DNA from: JBEVJK01 sp963791325
GTDB taxonomy: Bacteria > Pseudomonadota > Alphaproteobacteria > Rhizobiales > Rhizobiaceae
Length of the DNA: 64,000 nucleotides
Assembly: GCA_963791325.1 (NCBI GenBank)
Contig: CAWBRU010000021.1
Location: forward strand, 186,001-250,000
Direction of reading: 5' to 3'
Under the pieces are notes generated by a model, which was not told the DNA's origin, made no database searches, and saw only the letters and a program-made list of their open reading frames with translations. Shown here one piece after another: positions 10,295 through 18,587 of this stretch. The number at the start of each line of letters is the position of its first letter. Within the stretch, counting starts at the first letter, position 1. The translations under genes were made by a program, and so were the position numbers.

Positions 10295-11688
10295 TGCGCG
10301 CGCCGGTCGCGCTCGACGGGGTCGGGCCCTATCTGCTGCTCGTCCTGATGTTTTGCGCCTCGATGGCGTTCCGTCCGCTGCTGCCGGTCGACGAAACGCG
10401 CTATCTGTCGGTCGCCTGGGAGATGCTGCTCCAGCGCAGCTTCCTGGTGCCGACGCTCAATTTCGAGCCGTATTTCCAGAAGCCGCCGCTGCTGTTTTGG
10501 CTGGTCGACATCGTCTGGGCGCTGGCCGGGGTCGGCCGGGTGAGCGCGGCGGCGATGACGACGGCGGTCTCGGCTCTGGTGATCTGGCTGAGCGCGCGGC
10601 TGGCGGCGGCGCTGTTTCCGGACGAGACCGGGATCGGCCGCCGTGTCGCCTGGCTGGTCGTCGGCAGCCTGGTCTTCCTGGTCTATTCCACCTTGATCAT
10701 GTTCGACCTGATGCTCACCGCCTGCGTGCTCGCCTTCATGCTGGCATTGATCAGGCTGGCCCGCACCGGCAAGGCCGCTCCAGCGCTCCTCGCCGGCCTC
10801 GCCTTGGGGCTTGGCGTGCTGAGCAAGGGTCCCGTGGTGCTGATCCATGTCGCCGTCCCGGTGCTCGGCTATCCGTTCTGGCGCGATCGGGCGGATATCC
10901 CTGCCGGGCGGCTTTGGCGGCGGCTCGCTCTGACGCTCGCGGTGGCGCTCGCCGTGGTGCTCGCCTGGCTGGGGCCGGCGCTTTACCGCATGGGCGGCGA
11001 CTTTGCCTATAATCTGGTCTGGCGGCAGGCGGCCGGCCGGATCGCCGGCTCGGTCGAGGGCGCCCATGCGCGGCCGGTCTATTTCTATCTGCTCCTGTTG
11101 CCGCTGGTCGCGATTCCCTGGCTGTTCGGACCGGAATATTGGCGCGCCGGTGCCTGGCGCATGCCGGAGCGCGGCACGCCCTCACGGCGCCGGGTCGGCC
11201 TGCTGATCGCCTGGCTGGCCGGCGTGGTGGCCGCCTTCAGCCTGATCTCCGGCAAGCAGCCGCACTATCTGGTGCCGCTGGTGCCGCTTGCCATGATCCT
11301 GCTGGCGCGGCTCACCGCTGCCGTTCCCGAGCGGGTGCCGCGCCGGGGCGCGGCGATCATGGTGGTGCTCGCCTGCCTTTCCCAACTGGTCGCCGCGCAC
11401 ACTGTGTTCGACCGCTATGACCTCACCGGACTTGCCGCCCTGATCACGGCCAACAAGGGCGCCGACTGGGCCTTTGCCGGCCGCTATCAGGGCGAAGTCA
11501 ATTTCCTCGCCCGGCTGGAACGGCCGATCGTCGAGATCGGCAAGGGCGAGAATGCCGCCTGGCTGGCCGCTCACCCCGGCGGCTTCGTCATCGAGCGGGT
11601 GGACAGCGACGCGCCCGCAGGCGGAAAGGTCGTGTTTCGCCAGCGGGTCGAAAAGGGCGACCTCGTGGTCTATGCCGCGGGTTCGTAG
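10294..11688 (+). CDS. ArnT-like / family 39 glycosyltransferase
   Basis: Inner-membrane glycosyltransferase of 464 residues, with roughly ten or more hydrophobic segments. The first periplasmic loop carries the acidic motif LLPVDETRYLSVAWEM, equivalent to the DEAR region of ArnT and other GT-C enzymes that take a sugar from a polyprenyl-phosphate donor. Other marks are FEPYFQKPPLLFW, the cytoplasmic GLALGLGVLSKGPVVL, and SGKQPHYLVPLVPL. It starts at an ATG overlapping the LAB_N stop. With the upstream GT2 it forms a complete donor-making and transfer pathway that probably decorates lipid A or another envelope glycan. The acceptor is unknown. Confidence 0.9.
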   Translation: MRAPVALDGVGPYLLLVLMFCASMAFRPLLPVDETRYLSVAWEMLLQRSFLVPTLNFEPYFQKPPLLFWLVDIVWALAGVGRVSAAAMTTAVSALVIWLSARLAAALFPDETGIGRRVAWLVVGSLVFLVYSTLIMFDLMLTACVLAFMLALIRLARTGKAAPALLAGLALGLGVLSKGPVVLIHVAVPVLGYPFWRDRADIPAGRLWRRLALTLAVALAVVLAWLGPALYRMGGDFAYNLVWRQAAGRIAGSVEGAHARPVYFYLLLLPLVAIPWLFGPEYWRAGAWRMPERGTPSRRRVGLLIAWLAGVVAAFSLISGKQPHYLVPLVPLAMILLARLTAAVPERVPRRGAAIMVVLACLSQLVAAHTVFDRYDLTGLAALITANKGADWAFAGRYQGEVNFLARLERPIVEIGKGENAAWLAAHPGGFVIERVDSDAPAGGKVVFRQRVEKGDLVVYAAGS

Positions 11689-11718
11689 GGGCGCTTCGGC
11701 CGAGCCGGCCGGTGCCGG

Positions 11719-13029
11719 TCAGCCGAACGAGATCCGCGCCGCAAAGCCCGCCGGCCTGCCGGGAGCCGGCGAGGCTAGGTCGAGCCGGCCGCCCATCTGA
11801 CGCACCAACGCGTTGGCGATCGCCAGGCCAAGCCCGGTGCCCTTGGCCCGGCTCGGCCCGCGCCGGAAGCGCTGCGTCAGGCCGGCAAGCTCGTCGGGCT
11901 CGACCACGGCGCCGCCATTGACCACCGACAGGCTGAGATCATCGCCGACCGCGACCTCGACCGGCGCGCTCTTGTCGCCATGATCGAGCGCATTTTCGAT
12001 CAGGTTGCGCAGCGCAATGGCGAAGGCGTCGACGTCGACGCGCCGCACCAGGCGGGCCTGGTCGGCGACGTCGAGCTTGAGCCGATCGCGGCAGCCGGGC
12101 CGGCGCAGGAAGTCGCCGACCACCAGCTCCACCACCGGCACCAGATCGACATTTTTGGACGCCGTCCCGATCCCAGCTTCGGCGCGGGCGAGCTGGAGCA
12201 GCTTCTCGGCCAGCCGCGCGAGCTCCACCAGGGCCGCCTCGACCTGCGCGGCGCGGCGCCGCCCGGCGCCGGCCGGCAGCTCGGCGACCAGCCTCTGCGT
12301 CTGCGCCAGCGCGCCGGCGATCGGCGTGCGCAGCTCGTGGGCGCTGTTTGCGGTGAACTCGCGCTCGGCCTCGAGCGCGAGGCGCAGCCGCTCCAGCAGC
12401 CGGTCGACCGAGACGACGATGCCGGAGAGCTCCGAGGGAATGTCTTCGGCTTCGAGCGGCGCCAGGTTGGCGCCGTCGCGCTCGCCGATCCGGCGGCGCA
12501 GGGCCTCGATCGGTGCCATCGCCCGGCCGACGATCAGCCAGATCGCCAGCGCGCTTAGCGGGACGAGCAGCAGCAGCGGTCCAAGCAGCGCCAGCGCGTC
12601 CTCGCCAGCCGCTTCCCGCCGGTCGGCAAGCAGGTCGGCAACCTGCAGATAGAGCCCGCGGTCGGCCAGCTCAGTGGTCAGCACGCGATACGCTAGGGTG
12701 TCGTGGAAGCCGGCCTCGAGCGGCGCCTCGAACGGAGCCGCCGGCGCGTCGCGCGAGGCCGAGAGCACGCTGCCGTCGGCGGCCCTCAGCTGGTAGAGCA
12801 GGATGTCGCGCCCTGCCGGCGGCGCCGGCTGCGGCCGGTCGGCCGGCGCCTTGACGTCATGGCCAAGCGCGGCGGTGACCAGCGGCGTCAGCCGCTGCGC
12901 GGTCTCCTTCAGCGAGCTGTCGAACATGTCGCCGATCTCGGCCCGCATCACCGCTTCGGCAAGGCCCGCAGCGGTGAGCCAGATGACCACCGCGAGGCCG
13001 GTGAGCCACAGGATCAGGCGCCGCCGCAT
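11719..13029 (-). CDS. Sensor histidine kinase (QseC/TctE/PmrB-like)
   Basis: Membrane sensor kinase of 436 residues. Transmembrane helices lie at about residues 5-27 and 150-172, enclosing a periplasmic region of ~120 residues. A HAMP-like linker follows, then the HisKA box with the phospho-accepting His in ANSAHELRTPIAGALAQ, the N box NLIENALDHG and the G box GTGLGLAIANALV. The response regulator gene ends 20 bases before this start, so the two are co-transcribed. The gene converges on the envelope-sugar operon, whose stop is 30 bases away. In other bacteria PmrAB-type pairs control ArnT-type lipid A changes, so a link is plausible but is inference. Confidence 0.92.
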   Translation of the reverse strand: MRRRLILWLTGLAVVIWLTAAGLAEAVMRAEIGDMFDSSLKETAQRLTPLVTAALGHDVKAPADRPQPAPPAGRDILLYQLRAADGSVLSASRDAPAAPFEAPLEAGFHDTLAYRVLTTELADRGLYLQVADLLADRREAAGEDALALLGPLLLLVPLSALAIWLIVGRAMAPIEALRRRIGERDGANLAPLEAEDIPSELSGIVVSVDRLLERLRLALEAEREFTANSAHELRTPIAGALAQTQRLVAELPAGAGRRRAAQVEAALVELARLAEKLLQLARAEAGIGTASKNVDLVPVVELVVGDFLRRPGCRDRLKLDVADQARLVRRVDVDAFAIALRNLIENALDHGDKSAPVEVAVGDDLSLSVVNGGAVVEPDELAGLTQRFRRGPSRAKGTGLGLAIANALVRQMGGRLDLASPAPGRPAGFAARISFG

Positions 13030-13049
13030 CCGCTAGCCCTCCTTCGGCC

Positions 13050-13709
13050 TCATTGCGCGTGAAACCGGTAGCCGACGCCGCGCACGGTGCTGATGGCAGC
13101 CTTGCCGACCTTCTTGCGCAGCCGGCTGACATAGACTTCGACGGTGTTGCTCAGCACCTCCAGGCCGAAGGCGTAGAGCGCGTCCTCGATCTGCGCCTTC
13201 GAGACCACCGCGCCAGGCCGCAGGGTCAGCCGGTCGAGAACCGCCCATTCGCGCGCGGTGAGCACGATATCGCCGGCCGGGCCGGTGACGCGGCGCTCCG
13301 CCGGTTCGATGGCAAGCCCGCCGCACCGGATCACGGGGCTCGGCCGCTGGCCGTAACGGCGGGCGACCGCGTGAATGCGTGCCGACAGCTCGCCAAGATC
13401 GAACGGCTTCACCAGGTAGTCGTCGGCGCCGTTGTTGAGGCCCTCGATCCGGTCCGAGATCTGGTCGCGCGCCGTAACGATGATCACCGGCGTGGCCGCG
13501 CCGCCGGCGCGCAGGGCGCGCAGAAATGCAAGACCGTTGCCGTCGGGCATGGCGAGGTCGAGGATGATCAGGCCGAATTCCGCAACCCGCGCGTGGGCGG
13601 CGGCCTCGTCGAGGGTCGCCGCCCAGTCGACCGCATGGCCGGCGGCGACGATGTGGTCGCGCACGGCGCTGCCGATCAGGGGGTCGTCTTCGACGAGCAG
13701 GATGCGCAT
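13050..13709 (-). CDS. OmpR-family response regulator
   Basis: Two-domain regulator of 219 residues. The receiver has the acidic pair EDD at residues 7-9, the phospho-accepting Asp in LIILDLAMPDG, the Thr in VIIVTARD and the Lys in YLVKPFDLGE. The C-terminal winged helix runs from PVIRCGGLAIEP to VRGVGYRFHAQ, with the recognition region SNTVEVYVSRLRKKVG. It is the cognate partner of the kinase encoded 20 bases downstream. It also lies 24 bases downstream of the DUF1349 gene, so all three may be one transcript. Confidence 0.94.
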   Translation of the reverse strand: MRILLVEDDPLIGSAVRDHIVAAGHAVDWAATLDEAAAHARVAEFGLIILDLAMPDGNGLAFLRALRAGGAATPVIIVTARDQISDRIEGLNNGADDYLVKPFDLGELSARIHAVARRYGQRPSPVIRCGGLAIEPAERRVTGPAGDIVLTAREWAVLDRLTLRPGAVVSKAQIEDALYAFGLEVLSNTVEVYVSRLRKKVGKAAISTVRGVGYRFHAQ

Positions 13710-13733
13710 GGGATCGGCCTCGGTGCTCCGGCC

Positions 13734-14309
13734 TCAGTCGTCGTGCAGCTTGCGCGCGATGGGCGGGCCGATGGTGAGCGCATGAAAGCGCACCTCGAAA
13801 CCGTCGCGCTCCGGCGAGCAGGCCATGACGCCGATTTCGGCGGCGGATGCGGGAAAGGGGCAAAGCCTGGCCATCTGCCAGGCGGATCCCGCGACCGAGT
13901 ACTGCACGCGGACCGCATCGCCATGGCGGGTGAGCCGCACCGCAACCGGCTCCTTCGGGGAGGCCTGCGGCAGCGGAACGACCGACCAGTCCGACACCTC
14001 GCGCGTCACCACCACGCTGAAATGCATCAGTCCGTCAGTGAACTCGATGCCGGCCTTGATCCAGGTCCGTTCGTCGGCCGCTAAAAACAGCCCGGCTTGG
14101 TCGTAGAGCGCCTCGTAGTCGCCGGTCACCTCGGCCGAGGCGGTGAAGTCGCCAGTCACCGGGGCGACATAGGCATGACCGCTGTGACGCTCAAAGCCAT
14201 AAAAGGTGTGGCGCCAGAAGTCGGTCTTGGCGCCGGTTGTGATCGCCAGGGAAGCGGCGTCGCCGGACCAGCGCGGCGGCGGATTGATCCAGCGATAGGT
14301 GCGTGGCAT
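13734..14309 (-). CDS. DUF1349 (concanavalin-like) domain protein
   Basis: Protein of 191 residues of the DUF1349 family, predicted beta-sandwich proteins related to regulation of polysaccharide use (YeeN/Ygl-type). Recognisable parts are FYGFERHSGHAYVAPV, YDQAGLFLAADERTWIKAGI, and GVMACSPERDGFEVRF. No signal peptide is present, so it is probably cytoplasmic. I chose the ATG at 14309, which has GGAGCG just upstream; the in-frame start at 14363 has no such site. Its role beside the two-component pair is unknown. Confidence 0.82.
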   Translation of the reverse strand: MPRTYRWINPPPRWSGDAASLAITTGAKTDFWRHTFYGFERHSGHAYVAPVTGDFTASAEVTGDYEALYDQAGLFLAADERTWIKAGIEFTDGLMHFSVVVTREVSDWSVVPLPQASPKEPVAVRLTRHGDAVRVQYSVAGSAWQMARLCPFPASAAEIGVMACSPERDGFEVRFHALTIGPPIARKLHDD

Positions 14310-14443
14310 CGGCGCTCCTCGATCGATTATCCCGGGGGACCGATCGATAGCATTGTCGAGCACCGCTGGTCGAGCTTGCCGCTCCCGCCGCCGATCGGCA
14401 TACTCCGCCGCTTTCGCGCAACCGCCCGGAAGGAGGCTCGGCC

Positions 14444-14818
14444 ATGCTCTATGCGATCCTTTGCTACGACGAGGAGCGGGTCACTGAAGGTTTGACTCGC
14501 GATGAGGATGGGGCACTGATGGACAGGCTGAGGGCGGTTCAGGAGCCGTTTGCCAGGCGCGGCAAGCTCGGCCCGGTGGCCAGGCTGCAGCCGACCGCCG
14601 CGGCGGCCACGCTGCGCAAGGGCGGCGGGGGCCTGGTCGTCGACGGGCCGTTCGCCGAGACCAAGGAACAGCTGCTCGGCTTCTATGTCGTCGACTGCGA
14701 ATCGGAAGCCGAGGCGCTGGAGTTTGCGCGCGAGCTTGCCGGCGCTGCGCGGCACGGGACAGGCGCCTATGAGGTCCGCCCGGTGCGCGATTTCCGGCCG
14801 GGTGCGCTCAAGCCATGA
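14444..14818 (+). CDS. YCII-related DGPF-domain protein
   Basis: Small protein of 124 residues from the YCII/DGPF family. The family-defining motif VVDGPFAETKEQLLGFYVVD lies at about residues 65-84, after MLYAILCYDEERV. Single-domain DGPF proteins of this form are almost always encoded next to an ECF42 sigma factor, as here: the stop TGA overlaps the sigma-factor ATG (14815-14818). GGAAGGAGG precedes the start. Its biochemical function is not established; a role in sensing or antioxidative metabolism is suggested for the family, but nothing in the sequence decides it. Confidence 0.9.
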   Translation: MLYAILCYDEERVTEGLTRDEDGALMDRLRAVQEPFARRGKLGPVARLQPTAAAATLRKGGGGLVVDGPFAETKEQLLGFYVVDCESEAEALEFARELAGAARHGTGAYEVRPVRDFRPGALKP

Positions 14819-16071
14819 GCGCAGCCGCGATCGCCGCCGCCTTGAGCGCCGCGCGGCCGCAGGCGGTCGGCGCCCTGCTGCGCTATTTCCGCGACCTCGA
14901 CACGGCCGAAGAGGCGTTCCAGGAAGCTTCGCTGAGGGCGCTGCGCAGCTGGCCGGACAAGGGCCTGCCGCGCGATCCGACGGCCTGGCTGATCTTCGTC
15001 GGCCGCAACGCCGCGCTCGACGAGGCGCGCAAGCGGGCCAAGACGCAGGCGCTGCCGGACGAGGAGCTGCTGTCGGACCTCGGCGACGCCGAATCGGCGA
15101 TCGCCGAGGACATCGATGCGGCCCGTTATCCGGACGATCTCTTGCGGCTGCTGTTCATCTGCTGCCATCCGGAGCTGCCGCCCAACCAGCAGATCGCGAT
15201 GGCGCTGCGCGTCGTCTCCGGGCTTTCCGTCAAGGAGATCGCGCGCGCCTTCCTGATCGGCGAGAAGGCGATGGAGCAGCGCATCACCCGGGCCAAGCGC
15301 CGCGTCGCCGAGGCGGCGATCCCCTACGAGGCCCCCGACGACGCCGAGCGGGCAAAGCGGCTCGAGACCGTCGCCGCGATGATCTATCTGCTGTTCAACG
15401 AGGGCTACTCGGCGAGCGGCGGCAGCGTGCATGTCAGAGTGCCGCTCTGCGAGGAAGCGATCCGTCTGGCGCGCCTGTTGCTGGGGCTGTTTCCGGACGA
15501 GAGCGAGGTCATGGGGCTGACGGCGCTGCTGCTCCTGCAGCACGCCCGCACCCCGGCGCGGCTCGACGCCAACAACGCCATCGTGCTGCTGCAGGATCAG
15601 GACCGCAGCCTCTGGAACGCGGCCATGATCGAGGAGGGCCTGCACCTGGTGCGTCGGGCGCTCACCCGGCGGCGGCCGGGCCCCTATCAGGTGCAGGCGG
15701 CGATCGCGGCCGTTCATGCCGAGGCGCGCGCGGGCGGCGACACCGACTGGGCCGAGATCGACCGCCTCTATGCCCTGCTCGAGTCGCTGCAGCCATCGCC
15801 GGTGGTGTCGCTCAACCGCGCGGTGGCGGTCGCCAAGGTGCATGGCCCGGCGGCGGCGCTGGCGATGACCGAGCCGCTCGGAGAGGCGCTTGCCGGCTAT
15901 TTCCACTACCACGGCGTGCGGGCTTACCTCTTGCGCGAGCTCGGCCGCATCACCGATGCGCGCGGTGCCTTCGAACGGGCGCTGTCGCTCGCCAACACAG
16001 CCGCCGAGGCCGATCACATCCGGGTGCAGCTCGCCGAGCTCGGCAAGACCGGCGAGGCTTCGGCCGCGTGA
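14815..16071 (+). CDS. ECF42-type RNA polymerase sigma factor with C-terminal TPR-like extension
   Basis: Sigma-70 family factor of 418 residues. Region 2 (ALLRYFRDLDTAEEAFQEAS, then DPTAWLIFVGRNAALDEAR) binds core enzyme and the -10 element. Region 4 (LSVKEIARAFLIGEKAMEQR) recognises -35. The remaining ~220 residues, starting near MIYLLFNEGYSASGG, are the helical DUF6596/TPR-like extension characteristic of ECF42, which replaces a conventional anti-sigma factor as the control element. It is coupled by a 4-base overlap to the DGPF gene upstream, which is the usual ECF42 target. No anti-sigma gene is adjacent. Confidence 0.92.
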   Translation: MSAAAIAAALSAARPQAVGALLRYFRDLDTAEEAFQEASLRALRSWPDKGLPRDPTAWLIFVGRNAALDEARKRAKTQALPDEELLSDLGDAESAIAEDIDAARYPDDLLRLLFICCHPELPPNQQIAMALRVVSGLSVKEIARAFLIGEKAMEQRITRAKRRVAEAAIPYEAPDDAERAKRLETVAAMIYLLFNEGYSASGGSVHVRVPLCEEAIRLARLLLGLFPDESEVMGLTALLLLQHARTPARLDANNAIVLLQDQDRSLWNAAMIEEGLHLVRRALTRRRPGPYQVQAAIAAVHAEARAGGDTDWAEIDRLYALLESLQPSPVVSLNRAVAVAKVHGPAAALAMTEPLGEALAGYFHYHGVRAYLLRELGRITDARGAFERALSLANTAAEADHIRVQLAELGKTGEASAA

Positions 16072-16136
16072 AGGATGTTGGCGGTGCCGGCAATTGCGCC
16101 TAGATTGTGCGCAGCAGCAATCGGAAGGACGCGACG

Positions 16137-16499
16137 ATGCCGAGATCCTTCGCCGGCCAGGTGCCCATCGTGGTGGCCGCGGTGCTCGCCTGGCTTGCCT
16201 TCGCGGCCCCGTCGGCCGCCCAATGGGTGCAGACCACCCCCAGGAACCCGGCAGTGTCGCCGCTCAACCCGCTGACGCCCGCGCAGCGCAACCAGCTGAT
16301 CTTGCGTGGCCGCAACGACGAGCTCCAGGCGATCGGCCGGATGCAGCAGGGTCTGCAGTATCAGCAGAACCAGCAGATCTATCGCGAGCTCGACCGCACC
16401 CGGCCCCAGCCGCAGATGGACACGCGCGTGCCGAGCATCAAACCGAGCTGCATGAAGAAGATCTTCGGCAACAAATACGTCCAGACGAAATGCCAATGA
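16137..16499 (+). CDS. Small secreted protein, Gln/Asn-rich, unknown function
   Basis: Protein of 120 residues that I do not recognise. It begins with a clear signal peptide (residues ~1-30, hydrophobic core VPIVVAAVLAWLAFAAPSAA, cleavage likely before QWVQ). The mature chain is short, rich in Gln, Asn, Arg and Pro (GLQYQQNQQIYRELDRTRPQ), and ends with two cysteines in PSCMKKIFGNKYVQTKCQ that could form a disulphide. GGAAGGA eight bases before the ATG at 16137 selects this start over an upstream in-frame one. It stands alone between the sigma factor and a sugar locus. Confidence 0.72.
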   Translation: MPRSFAGQVPIVVAAVLAWLAFAAPSAAQWVQTTPRNPAVSPLNPLTPAQRNQLILRGRNDELQAIGRMQQGLQYQQNQQIYRELDRTRPQPQMDTRVPSIKPSCMKKIFGNKYVQTKCQ

Positions 16500-16644
16500 G
16501 CCTCGGCGAAGCGGGCGATCCGGCGCAGCGGCTTTGACCCGGCCTGCCGATGCGGGCTTGCGTGAGAAGCTGGGCGGTTGCTAGAGCATTGCCGGGAGGC
16601 GCCGACACGGTTTTTCGTCCGGCGCGCCGACCGGGGAGGGGCGA

Positions 16645-17457
16645 ATGGCCGACAGGTTCAGGCAGGTTTTCGGCACTGCCAAGCCGGTGATCGCAATGGT
16701 TCATTTCGGTGCGCTGCCCGGCGCGCCGCTCTATGAGCCGGCGGGCGGCATCGCGGCGCTTTGCGACGGCGTGGTGCGCGATCTCGAGGCGCTGCAGGCC
16801 GCCGGCTTCGATGCGGTCATGTTCGGCAATGAGAACGACCGCCCCTACCAGTTCGCCGTCGACACCGCCTCGGTGGCGACCATGGCCTTCGTCATCGGCC
16901 AGATCCGCGACCGCATCAAGGTCCCCTTCGGGGTCAATGTGCTCTGGGATCCGATGGCCAGCGTGGCGCTTGCGGCTGCCACCGGGGCCGCCTTCGTGCG
17001 GGAGATCTTCACCGGCACCTATGCCTCCGACATGGGGCCGTGGACGCCCGACGCGGGCAAGGCGATGCGCTACCGCGACGCGCTCCATCGCCCGGACCTT
17101 TTGATGCTCTACAACATCTCGGCCGAATTCGCCTATTCGCTCGACCAGCGCAGCCTGCCCGACCGGGCGCGCAGCGCGGTGTTCTCGAGCCTTCCCGACG
17201 CGATCCTGGTGTCGGGCCAGATCACCGGCGAAGCGGCGGCGCTGCCCGATCTCGCCGCGGTCAAGAAGGTGTTGCCGAAGACGCCGGTGCTCGCCAATAC
17301 CGGCGTCAAGCACGCTACGGTGGCCGACGTGCTGTCGCTCGCCGACGGCTGCATCGTCGGCTCCTCGCTGAAGGTCGACGGCGACACCTGGAACCCGGTC
17401 GATCCGGCCCGCGCCAAGGAGTTCATGACGCTCGCCCGCGCGGCACGCGGCGGCTGA
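16645..17457 (+). CDS. BtpA/SgcQ-family TIM-barrel protein
   Basis: Protein of 270 residues of the BtpA family, named for a photosystem I biogenesis factor but common as SgcQ in sugar operons of bacteria. Signatures are AMVHFGALPGAPLYEPAGG, GFDAVMFGNENDRPYQF, FGVNVLWDPMASVALA and the C-terminal VADGCIVGSSLKVDGDTWNP region, consistent with a TIM barrel and an Asn/Asp-rich pocket. It starts an operon with an M42 peptidase and an FGGY kinase; the E. coli sgc cluster likewise pairs sgcQ with the M42 gene sgcX. GGGGAGGGGCG precedes the ATG. Confidence 0.9.
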   Translation: MADRFRQVFGTAKPVIAMVHFGALPGAPLYEPAGGIAALCDGVVRDLEALQAAGFDAVMFGNENDRPYQFAVDTASVATMAFVIGQIRDRIKVPFGVNVLWDPMASVALAAATGAAFVREIFTGTYASDMGPWTPDAGKAMRYRDALHRPDLLMLYNISAEFAYSLDQRSLPDRARSAVFSSLPDAILVSGQITGEAAALPDLAAVKKVLPKTPVLANTGVKHATVADVLSLADGCIVGSSLKVDGDTWNPVDPARAKEFMTLARAARGG

Positions 17458-17462
17458 CGGCG

Positions 17463-18587
17463 ATGGCGCCGCGGTCATCGGGGGCGCTCAAGGAGCGTCT
17501 TCACGCGCTGCTCTGCGAGCTGATGCTGATCCCCGGCCTCAGCGGCCATGAGGGGCGGGTGCGCCGCCGGCTGCAAGAGGAGATGCGCGCCGTCGGTCTC
17601 GACACCGCGACCGACCGGCTCGGCAACCTGATCGCCACCGCTCCCGGCAGCGCCGATGCGCCGAGCGTCATGCTGTTCACCCACATGGATCAGCTCGGCT
17701 TTGTCGTGCGCAAGGTCGAGCCGGACGGCCTGATCCGGCTGGAGCGGCTCGGCGGCGTGCCGGAACGGGCGCTGGCCGCACAAGCGGTGCTGCTCTGCGT
17801 CGAACCGGGCAAGGACGTCGCCGGCGTGATCGCCAACAAGAGCCACCATGCCACGACGCCGGAGGAGAAATACAAGGTCGTCGCCTATCCCGACCTCTAT
17901 GTCGATGCCGGCTTCGACTCCGCCGAGACCGCTGCCGCCCATGGCGTGCGGGTCGGCACGCCCGTGGTCTACCGGCCGCAGGTCTTCGACCTCGCCGGCG
18001 GGCGGGTTGCAGGAACGTCGATCGATGATCGCGCCGGCTGCGCTGTGCTGGTCGAGGCAGCGCGACTGCTCGTGCCGCAGGCCGCGCGTCCGACAGTGCA
18101 TTTCGTGTTCTCCGTGCAGGAAGAGTTCAACTTGCGCGGCGCGCTCACCGCCGCCCAGAAGCTGGAGCCCGACATCGCCATCCAGCTCGACCTCATCCTG
18201 GCCACCGACACGCCCGACATGCGCGCCCGCGGCGACGTCCGGCTGGGCGGCGGACCCGCGGCCAGCCTCTATTCTTTCCACGGCCGCGGCACCTTGAACG
18301 GCACCCTTCCGCACCCGGCTTTGGTCGGCCTGTTCGAGCGCAGCGCAGCCGGCTTGGGCCTCGACCTGCAGCGCAGCGCCCATACCGGGGCGCTGACCGA
18401 TTCCTCCTATGTCCAGCTGGTCGGGCAGGGGGTGGCGAGCATCGATCTCGGCTTTCCGATGCGCTACTCCCATTCCGCCCTGGAAGTCTGCGACATCGCC
18501 GACCTCGCCGCGCTCACCCGGCTGGTCGCGGCCGGCATCGCCGCCATCGGCGCCGATTTCAGCCTCGACCGCGACGACTTCCTCTGA
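17463..18587 (+). CDS. M42-family metallopeptidase (SgcX-like)
   Basis: Protein of 374 residues of the M42 glutamyl aminopeptidase/SgcX family. The metal ligands of a dinuclear site are visible: His in LFTHMDQLGFVV, Asp in GTSIDDRAGCAVLVEAA, the catalytic Glu pair in FSVQEEFNLRGA, Asp in LILATDTPD and His near the end in MRYSHSALEVCD. The start is the ATG at 17463, five bases after the BtpA stop. The stop overlaps the kinase start by one base. Members of this family next to BtpA-like genes are thought to act on sugar-derived or glycopeptide substrates rather than general peptides, but the substrate here is unknown. Confidence 0.9.
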   Translation: MAPRSSGALKERLHALLCELMLIPGLSGHEGRVRRRLQEEMRAVGLDTATDRLGNLIATAPGSADAPSVMLFTHMDQLGFVVRKVEPDGLIRLERLGGVPERALAAQAVLLCVEPGKDVAGVIANKSHHATTPEEKYKVVAYPDLYVDAGFDSAETAAAHGVRVGTPVVYRPQVFDLAGGRVAGTSIDDRAGCAVLVEAARLLVPQAARPTVHFVFSVQEEFNLRGALTAAQKLEPDIAIQLDLILATDTPDMRARGDVRLGGGPAASLYSFHGRGTLNGTLPHPALVGLFERSAAGLGLDLQRSAHTGALTDSSYVQLVGQGVASIDLGFPMRYSHSALEVCDIADLAALTRLVAAGIAAIGADFSLDRDDFL

